Shown one piece after another: positions 49,712-58,772 of a DNA stretch of 64,000 nucleotides; position 1 is the stretch's first letter; each line of letters opens with the position of its first letter. The DNA is from Geobacteraceae bacterium (GTDB taxonomy: Bacteria; Desulfobacterota; Desulfuromonadia; Geobacterales; Geobacteraceae): contig WSYB01000008.1 of assembly GCA_009773645.1 (NCBI GenBank), positions 1 to 64,000 on the forward strand, written 5' to 3'. Under the pieces are notes generated by a model. That model saw only the letters and a list, made by a program, of their open reading frames with translations. It did no database searches and was not told where the DNA came from. The translations under genes and the position numbers were made by a program.

Positions 49712-50182
49712 TTATCCTTCAAAAAGCGCTTTGAGACCGGCCAGGCAGGATTTTGCGTCGGCACTTCCCTCATCGGGCGCCCACGGCGCTTTCTCCGCAT
49801 CCGTCAGCGGCAGGTATGGGCCGGCCTTGGCCTCGAAAAAGACGGTTCCGCTTTCCAGGCTGACCACGGTGTGAAATACGCCATGGGGGATGTCCACGGC
49901 AACGGCACTGCCTGCCGCGGCTATCAGCGTTTTGTGGAGGATATTTCCTGCTCCGTCAAAGGTGATGACCCCCATCCGGCCGCGCACCATTACCATTGAT
50001 TCATCCTTGGCAGGGTCCAGGTGACAGTGGGGACGGATGTATGAATCAGGTTCCATGGCGTTCAGCAGCCTGTGGCAGCAGAAATCGTCCGTGGGGTGAA
50101 GATTGAAGTTCTTCCGCAGGCGCGGCGACAGTTTCGCCTGCTCTGTAACCTGGTCCAGGAGCTGTTGATCGATTATAAGCAT
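49712..50182 (-). CDS. WbuC-family cupin-fold metalloprotein
   Basis: This 156-aa protein starts MLIIDQQLLDQVTEQAK and carries SPRLRKNFNLHPTDDFCCHRLLNAMEPDSYIRPHCHLDPAKDESMVMVRGRMGV. The HCH and Glu of the cupin metal site are in PHCHL...ESMV, and a second His in IPHGVFHTVVSLE. WbuC proteins are often encoded in polysaccharide clusters; none is here. It ends one base from the SH3-protein ATG on the same strand. Function is unknown. Confidence 0.82.
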   Translation of the reverse strand: MLIIDQQLLDQVTEQAKLSPRLRKNFNLHPTDDFCCHRLLNAMEPDSYIRPHCHLDPAKDESMVMVRGRMGVITFDGAGNILHKTLIAAAGSAVAVDIPHGVFHTVVSLESGTVFFEAKAGPYLPLTDAEKAPWAPDEGSADAKSCLAGLKALFEG

Positions 50183-50209
50183 TCAGTATCTCTCAAATGT
50201 TTCTTCTAA

Positions 50210-50329
50210 GTAACGCTCAAAAATGCCCAGGTGCAAGGCGCGCAAAACCTGAGGAGTGAGGCGTACATCAGTACGCCGCAGGGACGAAGGGTTTGCGTAA
50301 CACCGCAGATGGGCGTTTTTCAGCGTTAC
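50210..50329. repeat. Imperfect palindromic repeat of about 120 bp
   Basis: The ends GTAACGC and GCGTTAC are exact inverted repeats. Further in, TCAAAAATGCCCA matches TGGGCGTTTTTCA, and the centre holds CGTACATCAGTACG. The stop codon of the VOC gene lies inside it. It is related in design to 5043-5155. Confidence 0.65.
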
Positions 50330-50676
50330 CCCTCGACGAGGGCGAACTGGTTGCCGTCCGGGTCCTTCACCACCGCCATCTTCCCCCACGGCGTCACCTC
50401 CAGAGGCTCGGCAAACGCGACCCCCGCGTCGGTCAATCTCTTGCAGAACTCCTCGATATCCTTCACCTGCAAGGTAATGCCGGTATGCCGCCCGACCAGC
50501 GGCTGCGCCGCCTCATGCATGGCAAGCGCCACTCCCATCGTAGTAGGGCCGGGGAAGAACTCCATTATCGCCATCGACTCTTGCGCCAGCGGCAGTTGCA
50601 TGAGTTCCTTGTAAAAATGCTTCGCCCCTTCGAAGTCACGGACAAAGACCACGATATTTTTCATTTTCTCTACCAT
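50326..50676 (-). CDS. VOC-superfamily (glyoxalase-like) protein
   Basis: This 116-aa protein is made of two beta-alpha-beta-beta-beta modules: IVVFVRDFEGAKHFYKELM at the start and ITLQVKDIEEFCKRLTDAG in the second half, closing with VVKDPDGNQFALVEG. The EFFPGP and DPDGNQF segments supply the usual metal or substrate positions. Reaction unknown; single-module VOC proteins include dioxygenases, epimerases and resistance proteins. It starts at ATG 50676, with an alternative at 50664. Confidence 0.8.
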   Translation of the reverse strand: MVEKMKNIVVFVRDFEGAKHFYKELMQLPLAQESMAIMEFFPGPTTMGVALAMHEAAQPLVGRHTGITLQVKDIEEFCKRLTDAGVAFAEPLEVTPWGKMAVVKDPDGNQFALVEG

Positions 50677-50744
50677 TTCTCATAGCTCCGGCGACGTTTT
50701 GCAGCGGTCAGATCCAGACCCAATAAATAGCAGACCGTCCGACT

Positions 50745-50828
50745 GGAGGCAAGGCATATTTTTGCCGGTGCGAACGTCATGGAATACTTCCCTCGCCTTG
50801 CGCAGCTTAAAAACGCCCGATTACGAAT
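50745..50828. repeat. Possible half copy of the palindromic repeat
   Basis: The segment GGAGGCAAGGCATATTTTTGCC through CTCGCCTTGCGCAGCTTAAAAACGCCCGATTACG shares the CAAGGC, TTGCGC and AAAACGCCC pieces with 50210-50329, but it is diverged and lacks the central palindrome. Confidence 0.35.
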
Positions 50829-50892
50829 TTTTCACGTTTCCCCTTGTCCGGCGCCGATAAGTCCATTACAATTGGGCATACGGAGGTGGTGA

Positions 50893-52503
50893 ATGGAGAG
50901 GGAATTCCATCCCAGGAAGGTCTATGTCGCGGCGTCATACATGGCGTCGGTTGGCCGTTACAACGGCAAGGAGCGGGAAGCGCTCTCCTTCCTCGACCTT
51001 GCGGAAAAGGCGGGGGGGGTATTTGCCGAAAGCCCCGTCAGGCGCAGTGATATCGAGGCAGTGGTAGTGGGGAGCCAAAACCCCTTTGCTTTTTCCGGGG
51101 TGGACAACACCGCCGCCAAGGTCTCGGGCATACTCGGCATCTCCGGCGCCAAGTCGGTTCTTGTCGACACCGCGTCTTCTTCCGGGGCGTCGGCGTTTGA
51201 AGCCGCCTACCTGGAGATTGCCTCCGGGCGCAGCGATCATGCGCTGGCTATCGGCATCCAGAAGATGAGTGATGTCTCCACCGTTGACGCGACCCGAATT
51301 GTGGCCGGAGTCATCGACAAGGGCGAGGCAGAGTTCGGCCTTACTATGCCCGCCTGCGGAGCGCTGGTGGCCCGGGCGCTCATGGAGCGTCTCCGTCTCT
51401 CCGTTGAGGAGTGGACTGCTTTCTCCGCCCTCCTGACCCAGCGCGCCCATCGCTTCGCGGCGCGAAACCCCGATGCTCATCTGACCTTCGAACTCCCCCT
51501 TGAAGAGTACTACCGGCAGATCGTCAGCGGCAAGAACTACCGTTACTGGTGGCCGCTTCGCTACCATGACTTCTGCCCCATGTCCGATGGCGTCGCCGCC
51601 GTGGTACTGACGGCAAACCCCCAAGAGGTAATGGTTGCGGGGGTGGGGAGCGCCACCGACATTCCGACCATTGCCGACCGCAATTACTTCCATTCTTTCC
51701 CCGCCACCGTGGCCGCCGCAGCCGAGGCTTACGGTATGGCCGGTGTCAGAAATATCAGAAGCTTTGCCGGCAAGCTGCACGTGAACATGCATGACCCGTT
51801 CAACGGATTCGGTCCGATCAACATGGTGGACCTTGGGATCCTGCCGCGCCACAAACTGCTGAGCGGGCTTTTGGATGATGAGATGACCGGCGAGCAGGGA
51901 CTGTTTCCCACCAATCTGACCGGCGGGCTCAAGGGACGCGGCCACCCCCTGGGAGCGACAGGAATGATCCAGGTGGTGGAAAACCACCGGATGATCATGG
52001 AGGGGAGGTTTGCAGCCGGTCTTTCCCACTCCATCGGCGGTCCCATCAACAATAACATCGTGATTCTCCTGGAGCAGCGCGGCCATTACGAGCGGCGCAG
52101 CCCTGAGCCATATAAACCGTGGGGGCTCCCTTCCCTGGGGAAACTCAAGCCGAAAGAAATTACCGTGGAGAATCTTATGGCCGATACCGGCGTGGTGGAG
52201 GGTACCTTTGTCTCCGCCACTACCCGGTTTGACCACAAGAGCGGTGATCCTCTGGGCATTGTCATTATAGTCTCCTGTCGGGCTGCCGGCGGGAAGAACT
52301 ACCGCTTCCTGTTCGGCATTGCGGGCGAAAACTACCGGCAAGTCATCCAGCTCCTTCCCGGCAACAGGATTCGACTGGAGCGAGTGGACGGCGAAATTTT
52401 CCTCAACCGGATGCCGGTCAGGAAATTTTACCAGAAGACCATCGAGGGGGTGGTGGAAATGGCGGGCACAGGGTGGCGGATGTTGCGGGGTGGGAAGGGA
52501 TGA
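50893..52503 (+). CDS. Thiolase-like protein fused to a DUF35 (OB-fold) domain, catalytic Cys replaced
   Basis: This protein is 536 aa. Residues ~1-390 form an SCP2-type thiolase fold (VYVAASYMASVGRYNGKE; DTASSSGASAFEAAYLEIASG; GGLKGRGHPLGATGMIQVVE). Residues ~400-525 form a DUF35-like OB-fold (KPWGLPSLGKLKPKE; FVSATTRFDHKSGDPLGIVIIV). The nucleophilic Cys expected in the (A/C)CASG segment is Ser (ASSSG), and the second Cys is absent from SHSIGGPIN, while the GHPLGATG His remains. Thiolase-fold aldolases such as Ltp2 also lack the Cys and pair with DUF35, so a C-C lyase or non-thiolase role is possible. It lies 85 bp upstream of gcvT. Confidence 0.8.
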   Translation: MEREFHPRKVYVAASYMASVGRYNGKEREALSFLDLAEKAGGVFAESPVRRSDIEAVVVGSQNPFAFSGVDNTAAKVSGILGISGAKSVLVDTASSSGASAFEAAYLEIASGRSDHALAIGIQKMSDVSTVDATRIVAGVIDKGEAEFGLTMPACGALVARALMERLRLSVEEWTAFSALLTQRAHRFAARNPDAHLTFELPLEEYYRQIVSGKNYRYWWPLRYHDFCPMSDGVAAVVLTANPQEVMVAGVGSATDIPTIADRNYFHSFPATVAAAAEAYGMAGVRNIRSFAGKLHVNMHDPFNGFGPINMVDLGILPRHKLLSGLLDDEMTGEQGLFPTNLTGGLKGRGHPLGATGMIQVVENHRMIMEGRFAAGLSHSIGGPINNNIVILLEQRGHYERRSPEPYKPWGLPSLGKLKPKEITVENLMADTGVVEGTFVSATTRFDHKSGDPLGIVIIVSCRAAGGKNYRFLFGIAGENYRQVIQLLPGNRIRLERVDGEIFLNRMPVRKFYQKTIEGVVEMAGTGWRMLRGGKG

Positions 52504-52588
52504 GAAATATCCAGAAACATGTTTACAAATAGAAAATATTTTTTTAAATTGGGGCCTCCATTTTATGCTGGATGTCACGGAGAACGCC

Positions 52589-53680
52589 ATGGAAGAGCTG
52601 AAAAGCACCCCGCTGCTTCGGGAGCATGAGAAACTGAAGGCCCTTATCGCACCGTTTGGCGGCTGGAACATGCCGATCCAGTACGAGGGGATCATCGCCG
52701 AGCATCGGTGGTGCCGGGAAAAGGCGGCCCTGTTCGACATCTGCCACATGGGCGAGTTCCGTTTCCGGGGGGATATTACCGCTTCCGGCCTTGAAAACGT
52801 CTTCACGTTTTCCGTAAAGGGGATTCCGGTCGGCCGCTCCCGCTATGGGTTTCTGTTGAACGAGCAGGGAGGTGTCATCGACGACCTGATCGTCTTCCGC
52901 CTGGCGGAAGACGAGGTAATGATCGTTGTTAACGCCGCCACCATCGACAAGGACTTTGCCGCCATCCGCTCCCGGCTGAAACCTGACGCGAATTTCCTCG
53001 ATATCTCCGCTGCCACCGGCAAGCTGGACCTTCAGGGGCCCCTTTCGAGGGATGTGCTGATAAAGGCGTTCGGTGGGGAGATACAAACTATTCCCTACTT
53101 TAAATTCATCCGGATGAACATCCTGGGCGCGGATGCCATTGTCAGCCGGACCGGGTATACGGGCGAGCTGGGGTACGAGATATTTCTCCCCGCAGAGAAA
53201 GCGGTGGAGCTCTGGACTCTGCTCCTCAAAGACGAGCGGGTGAAGCCGGCCGGGCTTGGCGCACGGGACGTGCTCAGGCTGGAAATGGGATACAGCCTTT
53301 ACGGCAGCGATATCGACGAGGAGACCGATCCGCTGGAGGCCGGACTTTCAGCATTTGTCAATTTCGACAAGGAGTTCACGGGAAAACAGGCTTTGCTCCA
53401 GCGGCAACGGGATGGAGTGCAAAGGGTAAAGGTGGCTTTCCAGGTGAATTCCCGCCGCTCGCCCCGTCACCACTATGAGATCGTACATGACGGGACTGTT
53501 ACCGGGAGTGTCACCAGCGGGGTCTTCTCCCCCATGCTCGGCTGCGGCATCGGGCTCGGTTTCGTGAAGCCGGAGGCCGCGGCCGTCGGTACGCCCCTGA
53601 CGATCCGGCACGGGAATGTCAGCATGGAGGCAGCCGTGGTGGAACTGCCGTTCTACAAAGGCGGTTCGCTGCGGAAATAA
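52589..53680 (+). CDS. gcvT: Glycine cleavage system T protein (aminomethyltransferase)
   Basis: This 363-aa protein has GGWNMPIQYEGIIAEHRWCREKAALFDICHMGEF at the start, LNEQGGVIDDLIVFRLAEDEVMIVVNAA in the middle (catalytic Asp), and TGYTGELGYEIFLP and LGARDVLRLEMGYSLYG further on. It takes the aminomethyl group from lipoyl-GcvH and gives methylene-THF and ammonia. ATG at 52589 is chosen because GGAG lies 6 nt upstream; the ATG at 52565 has no such site. It is the first gene of gcvT-gcvH-gcvPA-gcvPB. No glycine riboswitch was seen before it. Confidence 0.95.
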   Translation: MEELKSTPLLREHEKLKALIAPFGGWNMPIQYEGIIAEHRWCREKAALFDICHMGEFRFRGDITASGLENVFTFSVKGIPVGRSRYGFLLNEQGGVIDDLIVFRLAEDEVMIVVNAATIDKDFAAIRSRLKPDANFLDISAATGKLDLQGPLSRDVLIKAFGGEIQTIPYFKFIRMNILGADAIVSRTGYTGELGYEIFLPAEKAVELWTLLLKDERVKPAGLGARDVLRLEMGYSLYGSDIDEETDPLEAGLSAFVNFDKEFTGKQALLQRQRDGVQRVKVAFQVNSRRSPRHHYEIVHDGTVTGSVTSGVFSPMLGCGIGLGFVKPEAAAVGTPLTIRHGNVSMEAAVVELPFYKGGSLRK

Positions 53681-53690
53681 TCTTTATTTT

Positions 53691-53748
53691 GTAGGGGTGG
53701 CCCTATGTGGGCGCCCTGTTTTAGGCACTCACACAGGGGTGCCCCTGC
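53691..53748. repeat. GTAGGGGT-type palindromic repeat between gcvT and gcvH
   Basis: It starts GTAGGGGTGGCCCTATGTGGGCGCCC and ends CACACAGGGGTGCCCCTGC, an imperfect inverted repeat of the same design as 8890, 32025 and 56941. Confidence 0.6.
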
Positions 53749-53786
53749 GAAAAGCGGTAATTTTATCAATCTCCGGGAGGGGGAAA

Positions 53787-54161
53787 ATGGATACTTATTT
53801 CACCAAAGAGCACGAGTGGGTAAAGATCAAGGAGGGGATTGCCAGTGTCGGCATCACCGAGTACGCCGCCCATCAGCTGGGGGACATCACCTTTGTGGAG
53901 TTGCCGCAGGAAGGGAAGGTCGTGAAGCAGTTTGAGGCGCTGGCAGGCATTGAGTCGGTCAAGGCGGCCAGCGATATCTACACGCCGGTATCGGGGCAAG
54001 TGGTCAAGGTGAACACGGCGCTGGAGGACAGGCCGGAAATCGTCAACGAGGCTGCCGAGGATGCAGGATGGATCGCCTGGGTCAAAGTGGCCGACGAATC
54101 CGAGCTGAAAAACCTCATGAACAGGGAGCAGTACGAAGCGTATGTGAAAGGGCTGGAATAA
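53787..54161 (+). CDS. gcvH: Glycine cleavage system H protein
   Basis: This 124-aa protein is of usual length. The lipoylated Lys lies in [17 protein letters not shown] near residue 62, after [15 protein letters not shown], and the C-terminal GWIAWVKV is typical. It shuttles the aminomethyl group between GcvP, GcvT and the dihydrolipoyl dehydrogenase. GGGAGGGGG precedes the ATG. It overlaps gcvPA by one base (TAATG). The lipoyl-supply genes lie downstream in the same direction. Confidence 0.96.
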   Translation: MDTYFTKEHEWVKIKEGIASVGITEYAAHQLGDITFVELPQEGKVVKQFEALAGIESVKAASDIYTPVSGQVVKVNTALEDRPEIVNEAAEDAGWIAWVKVADESELKNLMNREQYEAYVKGLE

Positions 54162-55498
54162 TGAGTTACTGTCCCAATACCCCGGACGATATCCGGGAAA
54201 TGCTCGCCGCCATCGGCGTTGCGGGTGTCGAGGATCTGTTCAGCCCCGTTCCTGAAGAGCTGCGGGCCAAGTCATTTAATCTTCCCGAGGGGATGTCGGA
54301 ATTCGAGCTGTTCCAGCGGATGCGGTTACTGGCGGAAAAGAACACGCAGAATCTAGCCGGTTTCATCGGCGGCGGCTACTACGACCACTGCATACCGGCG
54401 GTGGTAGACCATCTTTCCGGCCGCGCCGAGTTTTACACCGCTTACACCCCCTACCAGCCCGAGTGCTCCCAGGGGACTCTCCAGGCGCTCTTTGAATACC
54501 AGACCGCCATATGCCGGCTGACCGGCATGGAGGTTTCCAACGCGTCTCTCTACGACGGCGGCACCGCCCTGGCGGAAGCGGCCATGATGGCCCTGCGCGT
54601 TACCGGCAGGAACAGGCTCGTCATCGACGGCGGCGTCAACCCCTTTTACCGGGAGATCGTCAGAACCTATCTGGCGAATCTAGAGGTGGAGATAGTGGAA
54701 GTCTCCCCGCAGCAGGGGATAACCTCCCGTCCGGCACTGACCGCCGCCCTTTCCGACCAGACCGCCGCCGTCATCCTGCAGAACCCCAACTTCTTCGGCA
54801 GCCTCGACGATATAGGGGACCTGGCGGAAGAGGCCCAAGCCAAGGGAGCGCTTCTGATCGCTTCGGTCTATCCGATCTCCCTGGGGATGGTGAAGAGCCC
54901 CGGCGAAATGGGAGCCGATATTGTTGTCGGCGACGGCCAAAGCCTGGGGAACCCGCTCTCCTTTGGCGGTCCTTCCTTCGGCTTCATTGCCACGACCAAA
55001 AAATATATCCGTAACCTGCCGGGGAGGATTGTCGGCGAGACGGTGGACAGGAATGGCAAGCGTGGCTTTGTCCTTACCCTGCAGGCGCGGGAGCAGCATA
55101 TCAAGCGGCACAAGGCGACTTCCAACATATGCAGCAACCAGAGCCTCTGCGCCCTGCGCGGCCTGATCTTCCTCGCAAGCATGGGGAAAGAGGGGTTTGC
55201 GGAACTGGCCAAGCTCAATTACGACAAGGCCGAATATGCCAAGGAGGTGCTCGGCGCCATCCGCGGGGTATCGGTGCTGAACGTCGCCACGACCTTCAAC
55301 GAGTTTACCCTTGCGCTCCCGAAGGACGCCGCCGGGGTGGTGGAAGGACTTCTCCGGGAGGGTATCGCCGCCGGCGTGCCGGCAGGGCTCTATTACCCGG
55401 AGATGGACCACTGTCTGGTGGTGACGGTGACGGAAAAACGGACCAGGCAGGAGATCGGTGCGCTGGCAAAACAGTTGGAGGGGGCGTTATGGAGTTGA
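54161..55498 (+). CDS. gcvPA: Glycine dehydrogenase (decarboxylating) subunit 1
   Basis: This 445-aa N-terminal half of the two-subunit P protein has [47 protein letters not shown] near residues 65-110 and [21 protein letters not shown] near 255. It lacks the PLP-binding Lys, which is on subunit 2. With GcvPB it decarboxylates glycine and loads the aminomethyl group on GcvH. It overlaps gcvPB by 10 bp, and so is translationally coupled. Confidence 0.95.
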   Translation: MSYCPNTPDDIREMLAAIGVAGVEDLFSPVPEELRAKSFNLPEGMSEFELFQRMRLLAEKNTQNLAGFIGGGYYDHCIPAVVDHLSGRAEFYTAYTPYQPECSQGTLQALFEYQTAICRLTGMEVSNASLYDGGTALAEAAMMALRVTGRNRLVIDGGVNPFYREIVRTYLANLEVEIVEVSPQQGITSRPALTAALSDQTAAVILQNPNFFGSLDDIGDLAEEAQAKGALLIASVYPISLGMVKSPGEMGADIVVGDGQSLGNPLSFGGPSFGFIATTKKYIRNLPGRIVGETVDRNGKRGFVLTLQAREQHIKRHKATSNICSNQSLCALRGLIFLASMGKEGFAELAKLNYDKAEYAKEVLGAIRGVSVLNVATTFNEFTLALPKDAAGVVEGLLREGIAAGVPAGLYYPEMDHCLVVTVTEKRTRQEIGALAKQLEGALWS

Positions 55499-56934
55499 TT
55501 TATGAGAAATCCGTGAAGGGCCGGCGCGGCGTACGGCTGCCCAAGGCCGACGTACCCCGGGCCGCGGCCCTCCCTGAAAATCTCCAGCGCAGAGAGGCGG
55601 CGGGGCTCCCCGAAGTGAGCGAACTGGACGTGGTGCGCCACTTCACGAACCTGTCCCGCCGCAATTTCTCGGTGGACACCAACTTCTATCCCCTGGGCTC
55701 CTGCACCATGAAATACAACGCCAAGGTCCTGGAGAACGCGGCCAACCTGTTCGGCCAGTACCATCCCATGACCGCCTTGCTCCCCGGTGGGGAAACATCG
55801 TGCCAGGGATCGCTTGCCATGCTACATGAACTGGGGGAGCTTCTTGCCGAAATTACCGGCATGGATGAGGTGACCACTCAGCCCCTGGCCGGCGCCCATG
55901 GGGAGATGACCGGGATCATGCTGATCGCTGCCTACCACCGGGCCAAGGGGAACCGGAAGAAATACGTGGTCGTTCCCGATTCTTCCCACGGCACCAATCC
56001 TGCCAGCGCCGCCATGGTGGGGTACGAGATCATCACCATTCCGACCGCCCCCTACGGGGACATGGACCTGGACGCTTTCAAGACGGCCATGAATGGCGAA
56101 GTGGCAGCGGTGATGATGACCTGCCCCAACACCCTGGGGCTTTTTAACCCGCACATCAAGGAGATCTGCGACATCGCCCACGAGCATGACGCCCTCATGT
56201 ATTACGACGGCGCCAATCTGAACGCCATCCTGGGGAAGGTGCGCCCCGGTGACGTCGGTTTCGACGTGATCCACGTCAACCTGCACAAGACCTTCGGCAC
56301 ACCTCACGGCGGCGGCGGGCCGGGGAGCGGGCCGGTGGGGGTCAAGAAGGCGCTGATACCTTTCCTCCCCATGCCGCGGATCATCAAGGCGGCCGACGGG
56401 GGCATTGCCCTGGAAACGGACAATCCCCGGAGCATCGGCCGGACTGCCACCTTTTACGGCAACTTCGGGGTGATGGTCAGGGCTTATGCCTATATGATAA
56501 TGTTAGGCAAAGAGGGGCTGATAGAGGTGAGCGAACAGGCGGTCCTGAACGCCAACTACATCATGAGCCGGCTGAAATCCCACTACGACCTCCCCTTTGA
56601 GCAGACCTGCATGCACGAATGCGTCTTTTCCGCGAGTCGCCAGCTCAAACACGGGGTACACGCCATCGATATCGCCAAGTACCTGATCGACAGGGGTTAC
56701 CATCCACCCACGGTCTATTTCCCTCTCATTGTCAAGGAGGCGATCATGATCGAGCCGACCGAGACCGAGAGCAAGCAGACCATGGACGCCTTTATCGCGG
56801 TGATGAAAGAGGCGGCGGAGATGGCGGAGAAGGACCCGGAGGCGCTTCTCCGGGCGCCGGTCACCATGCCGGTCACCCGTCTGGACGAGACCAAGGCGGC
56901 CAGGGAGCAGAACGTTTGCCATGCCGGGTGGTGA
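55489..56934 (+). CDS. gcvPB: Glycine dehydrogenase (decarboxylating) subunit 2
   Basis: This 481-aa C-terminal half of the P protein has [16 protein letters not shown] near residue 65, [29 protein letters not shown] near 165, and the PLP Lys in [21 protein letters not shown] near 270. It catalyses the PLP-dependent decarboxylation of glycine. It is the last gcv gene proper. A palindromic repeat follows 6 bp after the stop, before the lipoyl genes. Confidence 0.96.
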   Translation: MELIYEKSVKGRRGVRLPKADVPRAAALPENLQRREAAGLPEVSELDVVRHFTNLSRRNFSVDTNFYPLGSCTMKYNAKVLENAANLFGQYHPMTALLPGGETSCQGSLAMLHELGELLAEITGMDEVTTQPLAGAHGEMTGIMLIAAYHRAKGNRKKYVVVPDSSHGTNPASAAMVGYEIITIPTAPYGDMDLDAFKTAMNGEVAAVMMTCPNTLGLFNPHIKEICDIAHEHDALMYYDGANLNAILGKVRPGDVGFDVIHVNLHKTFGTPHGGGGPGSGPVGVKKALIPFLPMPRIIKAADGGIALETDNPRSIGRTATFYGNFGVMVRAYAYMIMLGKEGLIEVSEQAVLNANYIMSRLKSHYDLPFEQTCMHECVFSASRQLKHGVHAIDIAKYLIDRGYHPPTVYFPLIVKEAIMIEPTETESKQTMDAFIAVMKEAAEMAEKDPEALLRAPVTMPVTRLDETKAAREQNVCHAGW

Positions 56935-56940
56935 TTTTTG

Positions 56941-57000
56941 GTAGGGGCAACCCTTTGTGGTTGCCCTTTATCCGGGCGGCCACAAAGGGCCGCTCCTATA
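56941..57000. repeat. GTAGGGGC-type palindromic repeat between gcvPB and the lipoate gene
   Basis: It starts GTAGGGGCAACCCTTTGTGG and ends CCACAAAGGGCCGCTCCTA. The halves CCCTTTGTGG and CCACAAAGGG are exact inverted repeats. This is the best-preserved copy of the family. Confidence 0.75.
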
Positions 57001-57007
57001 TTACGTC

Positions 57008-57853
57008 ATGCAGAATAATCATGTAAAATGGCGCCTCATCGATACCGGCCCCCTGGATGGACCTGCCAACATGGCCATTGACGAAGCGCTGCTGAATAAT
57101 TTCGATCCTGAAACATCTGCGCCGGTGCTCCGCCTGTACGGCTGGAGTCCACCGGCGCTTTCTTTGGGGCGCTTTCAGAAGGCGACGGAGGTGCTCGATC
57201 TTGAACGCTGTGTCGCGGAAAATGTCTCTGTTGTCAGGCGCATCACCGGCGGCGGCGTCATCTACCACTGCGAAGAGCTGACCTACTCAATTGTCTGCGC
57301 CCCGCACCAGCTTCCCCCTGCCGCCACCGTTAAAGAATCGTTCCGGGTCCTCACCTCTTTTCTCCGCAGCTTCTATGGAAGGCTGGGGCTTGATGCCCGT
57401 TATGCAATCGACTGTTTCTCCGGTGGGGAAAGGCTCGGGGAGAGGACCGCGTTCTGTTTTGCCGGCCGGGAGAGCTACGATATCCTTGTGGGAGGAAGAA
57501 AGATCGGCGGCAATGCCCAGCGGCGGCTCAGAAACGTCATCTTCCAGCACGGCTCCATCCCCCTCGTGAACTGTGCCGTTCATGGGGCCGGATTCCTGCG
57601 GGAACCTCCCGTTGGAGTCGGAAAGGTCACGGGGGCTCTCCATGATTTCGGCGTGGGGCTTGCGCAAGGAGAATTGAAGAGGCTTATGGCAGAGGCATTT
57701 ATGGAGGCATTATCTGCCGTTCTGGTTGAGGGCTCCCTGACGGAGGGAGAGGAAACGACCGTTGCCTCTATCGGAGCAGATCGGCATTCATGCCCATCGT
57801 GGGTATGGGAAGGGGTACATGGGAAAAACCATGAAGATTACCCGCAAGCCTGA
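57008..57853 (+). CDS. Lipoate-protein ligase / octanoyltransferase family protein (LplA/LipM-like)
   Basis: This 281-aa protein of the biotin/lipoate A/B ligase fold has the N-terminal WRLIDTGPLDGPANMAIDEAL, then LRLYGWSPPALSLGRFQKA, SVVRRITGGGVIYHCEELTYSIV near residue 80, and GGRKIGGNAQRR with the invariant Lys near 165. It either ligates free lipoate or transfers octanoyl from ACP to GcvH. With lipA next door and no LipB here, the octanoyltransferase (LipM-like) role is attractive. The start is weak: the ATG at 57008 follows directly on the palindromic repeat. The gene overlaps lipA by 23 bp. Confidence 0.82.
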   Translation: MQNNHVKWRLIDTGPLDGPANMAIDEALLNNFDPETSAPVLRLYGWSPPALSLGRFQKATEVLDLERCVAENVSVVRRITGGGVIYHCEELTYSIVCAPHQLPPAATVKESFRVLTSFLRSFYGRLGLDARYAIDCFSGGERLGERTAFCFAGRESYDILVGGRKIGGNAQRRLRNVIFQHGSIPLVNCAVHGAGFLREPPVGVGKVTGALHDFGVGLAQGELKRLMAEAFMEALSAVLVEGSLTEGEETTVASIGADRHSCPSWVWEGVHGKNHEDYPQA

Positions 57854-58685
57854 ATGGCTGCAGAAAAAGATCAACCCCGCCGCCCATGCGGAGATGGAGC
57901 GGCTTCTTGGCGACCACCGGCTTCATACGGTCTGCCGGGAGGCGATGTGCCCGAACATCTCCGAGTGCTTCCGAAGCCGCCAGGCGACCTTCCTCATCCT
58001 CGGGAACATCTGCACCCGCCTCTGCTCCTTCTGCAACGTCACCAAAAAAGCGCCTCTTCCAGTCGACCCTGACGAGCCCGGCCGGGTGGCTGCGGCGGTG
58101 AAACGCCTGAACCTCTCCCACGTGGTCGTTACGAGCCCCACTCGCGATGACCTGCCGGACGGAGGCGCGGCGCTCTATGCCGCGACGGTGGCGGCAATCC
58201 GCACGACCTCACCCCGGACGCGGATCGAGCTCCTCATCCCCGATTTCATGGGAGAGCGCGGGAATCTTGGGACCGTGGCGGCCGCACAACCCGATATCAT
58301 CGGCCATAACCTGGAGACCGTACCCCGCCTCTACAATATCCGTGCAGGGGCGGATTACCTGCGGTCGCTGGCGGTGCTGAATATGCTCCATGAAATTGCA
58401 CCTGCGCTGAAAACCAAGTCGGGAGTCATGCTCGGACTGGGGGAGACGGAGGAGGAGGTGCTGTCGGTCTGTGCCGATCTGCGCCGGGTCGGCTGCGCAT
58501 ACTTAAGCCTGGGCCAGTATCTGGCCCCTTCCCGCAACCACTACCCGGTTCAGGAATTCATAGAGCCGGCGCGGTTCGAGAAATACCGGAAAAAGGCATC
58601 AGCCATGGGGTTCGAGCACGTGGAAAGCGGCCCATACGTGCGGAGTTCCTACCATGCTGAGCAGTACGGAATTCCGGGGACATGA
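57831..58685 (+). CDS. lipA: Lipoyl synthase LipA
   Basis: This 284-aa radical SAM enzyme has the auxiliary cluster cysteines in CREAMCPNISEC (CX4CX5C) near residue 35 and the radical SAM cluster CTRLCSFC near 62, with Arg-Ser-Ser-Tyr-His at the C-terminus (YVRSSYHAEQ) giving the third auxiliary-cluster ligand. It inserts two sulfurs into octanoyl chains on GcvH. An alternative ATG at 57819 adds four residues. The final codons (IPGT) and the stop are written by a palindromic repeat, so the natural C-terminus is altered. Confidence 0.94.
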   Translation: MKITRKPEWLQKKINPAAHAEMERLLGDHRLHTVCREAMCPNISECFRSRQATFLILGNICTRLCSFCNVTKKAPLPVDPDEPGRVAAAVKRLNLSHVVVTSPTRDDLPDGGAALYAATVAAIRTTSPRTRIELLIPDFMGERGNLGTVAAAQPDIIGHNLETVPRLYNIRAGADYLRSLAVLNMLHEIAPALKTKSGVMLGLGETEEEVLSVCADLRRVGCAYLSLGQYLAPSRNHYPVQEFIEPARFEKYRKKASAMGFEHVESGPYVRSSYHAEQYGIPGT

Positions 58686-58763
58686 CCCGAATTCGTCCGG
58701 GGACACGGACCGCTCCCCTGCGGGGCTGTCCATGTCCCCGAATTCGGGATGTCCCCGGAATTC
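58669..58763. repeat. 95-bp inverted repeat at the end of lipA
   Basis: GAATTCCGGGGACAT with CCGAATTC on the left is mirrored by GAATTCGGG with ATGTCCCCGGAATTC on the right. An inner hairpin GGGGACA / TGTCC is also present. It contains the lipA stop. Confidence 0.8.
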
Positions 58764-58772
58764 CTGCTGTGG

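Noticed and set aside
52504-52588. Glycine riboswitch before gcvT
   Set aside because: The gap is only 85 bp, AT-rich, and lacks the tandem aptamer motifs.
50935-52806. 623-codon open frame on the minus strand opposite the thiolase and gcvT
   Set aside because: It spans two clear genes in antisense, and its composition (His, Arg, Gly, Pro rich) is that of a shadow frame.
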